From: Verrucomicrobiales bacterium
GTDB lineage: Bacteria > Verrucomicrobiota > Verrucomicrobiia > Verrucomicrobiales > DEV007
Direction of reading: 5' to 3'
DNA: 7,859 bases
Assembly: GCA_023253615.1 (NCBI GenBank)
Contig: JALRFZ010000702.1
Coordinates: 1-7,859 of the forward strand
The stretch's first letter is position 1. Every line of letters starts with the position of its first letter. The notes beneath the pieces are model-generated. The model did not search any database. It was not told the DNA's origin and was given only the letters and a program-made list of their open reading frames with translations. This document shows, in pieces, positions 5,181 through 7,859 of this stretch. A program made the translations under genes and the position numbers.

Positions 5181-5770
5181 AGCAGGCCCACCGCGCCGTG
5201 CGCGGGAATTCCGAACGGAACAGGAGCCGTCTCCCCGGCCTTGACGCCGCGCGCCCCTCCCGGGAAACTGGTGTCACCATGATGTGGGAGGGTGTCTTCA
5301 ACGGCTTGAGATGGCTCGCGGGTGCAGGACTGCTGGGGCTTGCCTGGCACTGGGGCACGAGGGAGCAGGATCCCGTCAATCCCGCGCGCCTCCTCCTCGC
5401 CACGGCGTCGTTCCTGGCCGCCCTCCTTTTCCTGTGGAAACCGATCTTTCATTTCGCGACCCGACCGCTCTTCGCGTTGATCGACGCGATCTTTTTTCCC
5501 GGCGGAGCGCCCGGCAAACCCTCGCTCAACCTGAAGCTCCCCGCCCATTATCTCGACGAAGCCCGCTACGAGGAGGCGCTCGCGGAATACCGGAAGATCC
5601 TTCGGCATTACCCCGACGAGACCGAGGCCTATGAAAAATCGATCTGGATCCAAGCCGCCGTCTTCAAGGCCCCCTCCGCGGCAAGAGCGCTTCTGAAAAA
5701 GGCGAAGCGCCGGGGACTTGTCCTCGATCCCGCCATGGTGAGCCTGGCGGAGACACCGGTCAGGCCGTGA
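5177..5770 (+). CDS. Small membrane protein with TPR-like segment (hypothetical)
   Basis: The 197-residue form starts at the ATG overlapping the hydrolase stop (ATGA) with a well-placed GGAGG. Its first ~34 residues are polar and Arg-rich and look unlike a membrane-protein start; the ATGs at 5279 and 5282 (residues 35 and 36, MMWEGVFNGLRW) would give a 162-163-residue protein beginning directly with a membrane helix, but have no Shine-Dalgarno. Membrane segments are likely at about 41-59 and 70-92, with a further hydrophobic stretch to 107. A single TPR-like helix pair follows (about 122-160, DEARYEEALAEYRKILRHYP), then a basic tail. The topology suggests a cytoplasmic TPR-type adaptor on a two-helix anchor. 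No specific function is recognised. The pairing with the hydrolase suggests co-expression. Confidence 0.75.
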   Translation: MKQAHRAVRGNSERNRSRLPGLDAARPSRETGVTMMWEGVFNGLRWLAGAGLLGLAWHWGTREQDPVNPARLLLATASFLAALLFLWKPIFHFATRPLFALIDAIFFPGGAPGKPSLNLKLPAHYLDEARYEEALAEYRKILRHYPDETEAYEKSIWIQAAVFKAPSAARALLKKAKRRGLVLDPAMVSLAETPVRP

Positions 5771-5809
5771 ACCGTCGGGAGAGGACCGGAGACCGGCCTC
5801 GCCCCAACG

Positions 5810-5838
5810 AAAAACGCCGCGGTAGGATGACCGCGGCG
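5810..5838 (-). terminator. Intrinsic terminator of the glutamine synthetase gene
   Basis: A perfect 9-bp stem (5815-5823 with 5830-5838, CGCCGCGGT/ACCGCGGCG) has a 6-nt loop. Read on the minus strand it is followed by five T (5810-5814), the classic layout, and it begins about 35 nt after the glutamine synthetase stop. On the plus strand there is no T run, so for the convergent TPR gene it would be a weaker stop. Confidence 0.8.
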
Positions 5839-5872
5839 CTTCGAAAGAAACGGGGCTTCGTTCGGAATCCGA

Positions 5873-6892
5873 TCAGGGCGTCGGGACGGTGGCGATGGTC
5901 TTGGAGACGCGCGCCACGATCTGATACGGATCCGCCTGCGAGTTGGGGCGGCGGTCTTCGAGATAGCCCTTGTAGCCGTTGTTCACGAAGGAGTGGGGAA
6001 TGCGGATGGAGGCTCCGCGATCGGCCACGCCATAGCTGAACTTGTCGATCGACTGGGTCTCGTGGAGACCGGTGAGTCGAAGGTGGTTGTCGGGACCGTA
6101 GGCCGCGATGTGCTCGTCGCGGTATTTCTCGAACGCACCCATGAGGGACTCGAAGTACTCCTTGCCACCCTTTTCACGCATGTAGTCGGTGGAGAAGTTG
6201 CAGTGCATGCCGGATCCGTTCCAGTCACCTTGGAAGGGCTTGCAGTGGAGGATCACGTCGACACCGTATTTCTCACAGATGCGCATGAGGAGGTAGCGGG
6301 CGACCCAGATCTGGTCGGCGGCGGTGCAGGCACCCTTCCCGAAGATCTGGAACTCCCACTGGCCTTTGGCCACCTCGGCGTTGATGCCTTCGTGGTTGAT
6401 GCCGGCGGCGATACAGATATCGAGGTGCTCTTCGACGATGGAGCGGGCGAGATCACCCACCTGCTTGGATCCGACACCACAATAGTATTCACCCTGCGGA
6501 TCGGGATAGCCGGCATCGGGCCAGCCCAGCGGACGGCCGTCCTGGAAAAGGAAATACTCCTGCTCGAGACCGATCCAGAGACCCGGATCCTCGGGGATGG
6601 TGGCGCGGTAGTTGGAGGGGTGCGGAGTGGTGCCATCGGGCATCATGACCTCGGAGAGGACGATGAAGCCGTTCTGACGGGTCGCATCCGGGTAGAGGGC
6701 GACGGGCTTCAGCATGCAGTCGGAGCTGCGCCCTTCGGCCTGGCGGGTCGAGCTTCCGTCGAAGCCCCACATCGGGCAATCCGCGAGGGTGAAGGAGGCG
6801 GGATCGCCGTCCACCATCTTCGTCTTGCCGCGGAGGTTGGGGGTGGGCTCGTATCCGTCCAGCCAGATGTATTCGAGTTTGATTTTTGCCAT
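5873..6892 (-). CDS. glnII: Glutamine synthetase, type II (eukaryotic-type, GSII)
   Basis: The enzyme makes glutamine from glutamate, ammonia and ATP in the cytoplasm. At 339 residues it has the size of GSII (about 330-370), not of GSI (about 450-470). Visible motifs: WGFDGSST (42-49), the metal ligands E110 and E112 in LEQEYFLF, PLGWPDAGYPDPQGEYYCGVG (121-141), NAEVAKGQWE (E173, E180), GDWNGSGMHCNFST (H230), DNHLRLTG (R272), ADRGASIRIP (R292, R297) and LEDRRPNSQADPY (E312, R314). The GSI adenylylation loop is absent, so control is probably transcriptional. The ATG at 6892 gives the expected beta-grasp start MAKIKLEYIW. No Shine-Dalgarno is seen; the leader just upstream is A-rich. A sigma-54 promoter lies about 100 bp upstream of the start codon and an intrinsic terminator follows, so it is probably transcribed alone. 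Some annotations would call it glnA. Confidence 0.95.
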   Translation of the reverse strand: MAKIKLEYIWLDGYEPTPNLRGKTKMVDGDPASFTLADCPMWGFDGSSTRQAEGRSSDCMLKPVALYPDATRQNGFIVLSEVMMPDGTTPHPSNYRATIPEDPGLWIGLEQEYFLFQDGRPLGWPDAGYPDPQGEYYCGVGSKQVGDLARSIVEEHLDICIAAGINHEGINAEVAKGQWEFQIFGKGACTAADQIWVARYLLMRICEKYGVDVILHCKPFQGDWNGSGMHCNFSTDYMREKGGKEYFESLMGAFEKYRDEHIAAYGPDNHLRLTGLHETQSIDKFSYGVADRGASIRIPHSFVNNGYKGYLEDRRPNSQADPYQIVARVSKTIATVPTP

Positions 6893-7086
6893 GTTATTGT
6901 CGTTTTGTTTTTTGGGATTCGAAGCCCTGGAACTGCCTTAGCATCCTGCGCCTACAGCATGAACTTCGGGTTGAGTAACCGCGCCGTAGGAAAGCAACTT
7001 CCATGCCAATTGTCAACGTCTCGCGCAATTTATTCTCAGCGACTTGGGACTTTTGGCAAGCCGCCGACCAGGGCTGCCACCTTTGG
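6893..7086. other. Promoter and leader region between the polyprenyl synthase and glutamine synthetase genes
   Basis: This 194-bp gap contains the sigma-54 promoter and, downstream of it, about 90 nt of presumed 5' leader. An imperfect hairpin (GGCAGCC...GGCTTGCC on the minus strand, about 7041-7079) lies just after the polyprenyl synthase stop but lacks a T run, so I do not call it a terminator. I found no convincing NtrC dyad by eye. Confidence 0.55.
6993..7009 (-). promoter_or_regulatory. Sigma-54 (-24/-12) promoter of the glutamine synthetase gene
   Basis: The minus strand reads TTGGCATGGAAGTTGCT. Against the consensus TTGGCACG-N4-TTGCW only one base differs (T for C after TGGCA), and the invariant GG and GC are separated by exactly 10 bp. 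Initiation would fall near 6982, giving about a 90-nt leader. Sigma-54 with NtrC controls glutamine synthetase in many bacteria, including rhizobial glnII. A TTGACA just upstream (7011-7016) lacks a matching -10. Confidence 0.75.
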
Positions 7087-7859
7087 TCACTGGCGGCAGC
7101 CGGCGAGGAGCACGTCGAGGAATCCGGCGATGCCGAGAAGGGCGTCCCGATGTTCGCCCGGAGCGAGCACCCCGAGACAGCGACGCGACTCCGCGACGAG
7201 TTCCTGCCCGGTGTCGATGGCCGCCTCGATCGATCCGACGTAATCGGCGATGTTGGCGAGGGCGGAGACATCGATCGGCTCGCGCTGGAGGAGGAGCCGG
7301 TGCAGCTTCTCACGCTGCCGTTCCGTCGCTGAGCCGAGCAGGTTCAGGACGGGAAGGGTCAGCTTCCCTTTGTGCAGGTCGGTCCGCAGCGTCTTCCCGT
7401 ATTCCTGCTCGTCCCCGATCAGGTCGACGCAGTCGTCGTAGATCTGGTAGGCGGTGCCGGTGTGGAGCCCGAAATCGCGGAGCGCCTCGCAGACATCCGC
7501 GGACTGCCCGTTGAGACGCGCCCCGAGCTCCATCGCGGCCGCGAAAAGAGCCGCGGTCTTTTTCCGGATGATGTCGAAATAATCCTCGCGGCTCAGCTGC
7601 ATGTCGAAGCGCCGCTGCGTCTGGATGATCTCGCCGCTGCAGACCTCGTTCGCGGCGATCGCGACCTTGCGCCCGATGACGGTGTCCTCGAACTCGGTCG
7701 AGAGCATCAGGGCGTGGGAGAAAAGACAGTCGCCGAGCAGCACGCTGAGGGCATTCCCCCACTTCGCGTTCGCGGTGGGCGCCTGACGGCGGATCTCGGC
7801 GCCGTCGATGATATCGTCGTGAACGAGCGTCGCCACGTGGATGAGCTCGAGGATCACCG
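7087..7859 (-). CDS. Polyprenyl (all-trans) diphosphate synthase, N-terminus outside window
   Basis: About 257 C-terminal residues are visible; the family is usually 320-340 long, so roughly 70 residues are missing beyond the right edge. The frame is open to the edge, and the GTG at 7857 is an internal Val, not a start. Both Asp-rich motifs of trans-prenyltransferases are present: the first as LVHDDIIDGAEIRR (DDxxD) near the visible start, the second as YQIYDDCVDLIGD about 127 residues later, followed by YGKTLRTDLHKGKLTLPVL. GNALSVLLGDCLFSHAL is also characteristic. The enzyme condenses isopentenyl diphosphate units into a long-chain prenyl diphosphate, most likely for the menaquinone or ubiquinone side chain (IspB/HepT-like). 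Chain length cannot be judged because the residues before the first motif are largely cut off. No gene is seen downstream on the same strand before the glutamine synthetase promoter. Confidence 0.92.
   Translation of the reverse strand, partial: VILELIHVATLVHDDIIDGAEIRRQAPTANAKWGNALSVLLGDCLFSHALMLSTEFEDTVIGRKVAIAANEVCSGEIIQTQRRFDMQLSREDYFDIIRKKTAALFAAAMELGARLNGQSADVCEALRDFGLHTGTAYQIYDDCVDLIGDEQEYGKTLRTDLHKGKLTLPVLNLLGSATERQREKLHRLLLQREPIDVSALANIADYVGSIEAAIDTGQELVAESRRCLGVLAPGEHRDALLGIAGFLDVLLAGCRQ

Noticed and set aside
4949..5653. 234-codon minus-strand open frame across the hydrolase/TPR junction
   Set aside because: It is antisense to two plus-strand genes with clear protein features; its translation is low-complexity Arg/Gly/Glu-rich without recognisable motifs.
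6988..7016. Sigma-70 promoter for the glutamine synthetase gene (TTGACA at 7011-7016)
   Set aside because: At 17-bp spacing the -10 would be TTTCCT, a poor match; the overlapping sigma-54 site fits far better.
7041..7079. Terminator after the polyprenyl synthase gene
   Set aside because: The hairpin is imperfect (bulged) and is not followed by a T run on the minus strand.
5993..7243. 416-codon open frame on the plus strand opposite the glutamine synthetase gene
   Set aside because: It is antisense to a strongly recognised enzyme, has no family resemblance, and runs through the sigma-54 promoter into the opposite strand of the polyprenyl synthase; a by-product of high GC.

Overview
The window is a GC-rich bacterial chromosome segment. 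I infer Verrucomicrobiota (perhaps a Luteolibacter/Haloferula-like member of the Verrucomicrobiales). The reasons are the mix of a eukaryotic-type (type II) glutamine synthetase, secreted YHYH-domain proteins with Pro/Gly-rich linkers, and RAYT transposases with GC-rich REPs that translate as GGTPVPRG/GTGVPPV-like peptides. This assignment rests on recognition alone; no 16S gene or marker set is present.

Left block (1-3965, all minus strand, so read right to left). A divergent promoter region (3966-4076) leads into a secreted or lipoprotein protein with a predicted carbohydrate-binding-like beta-sandwich (3201-3965). Twelve bases later comes a large exported fusion protein (1209-3188) with a YHYH domain, two EF-hand calcium loops and a C-terminal PEBP/YbhB domain. 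Next is a REP-associated tyrosine transposase (RAYT, 277-1002) embedded in its own REP pairs. Last is the receiver domain of a CusR/CopR/HprR-like OmpR-family response regulator (1-273, running off the window). Without the RAYT this looks like one operon of secreted proteins plus a two-component regulator. An 18-bp palindrome in the divergent promoter (CATTAC-N6-GTAATG) has the architecture of sites bound by this class of regulator. I propose the block as a candidate undescribed envelope metal- or redox-responsive module; this is inference.

The mobile REP family has also entered the YHYH gene. A REP pair lies in the signal-peptide coding region between two copies of a 12-bp direct repeat. The 58-bp repeat unit shifts the frame, so the present protein appears to begin from a different start codon than the ancestral one.

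Middle block (4077-5770, plus strand). A Tat-like exported serine beta-lactamase-family hydrolase is followed, with a 4-bp ATGA overlap, by a small membrane protein with a TPR-like segment.

Right block (5810-7859, minus strand). It holds an intrinsic terminator, a type II glutamine synthetase with a near-consensus sigma-54 promoter about 100 bp upstream of its start codon, and the 3' part of a polyprenyl diphosphate synthase gene running off the right edge. No tRNA, rRNA or CRISPR array was seen.
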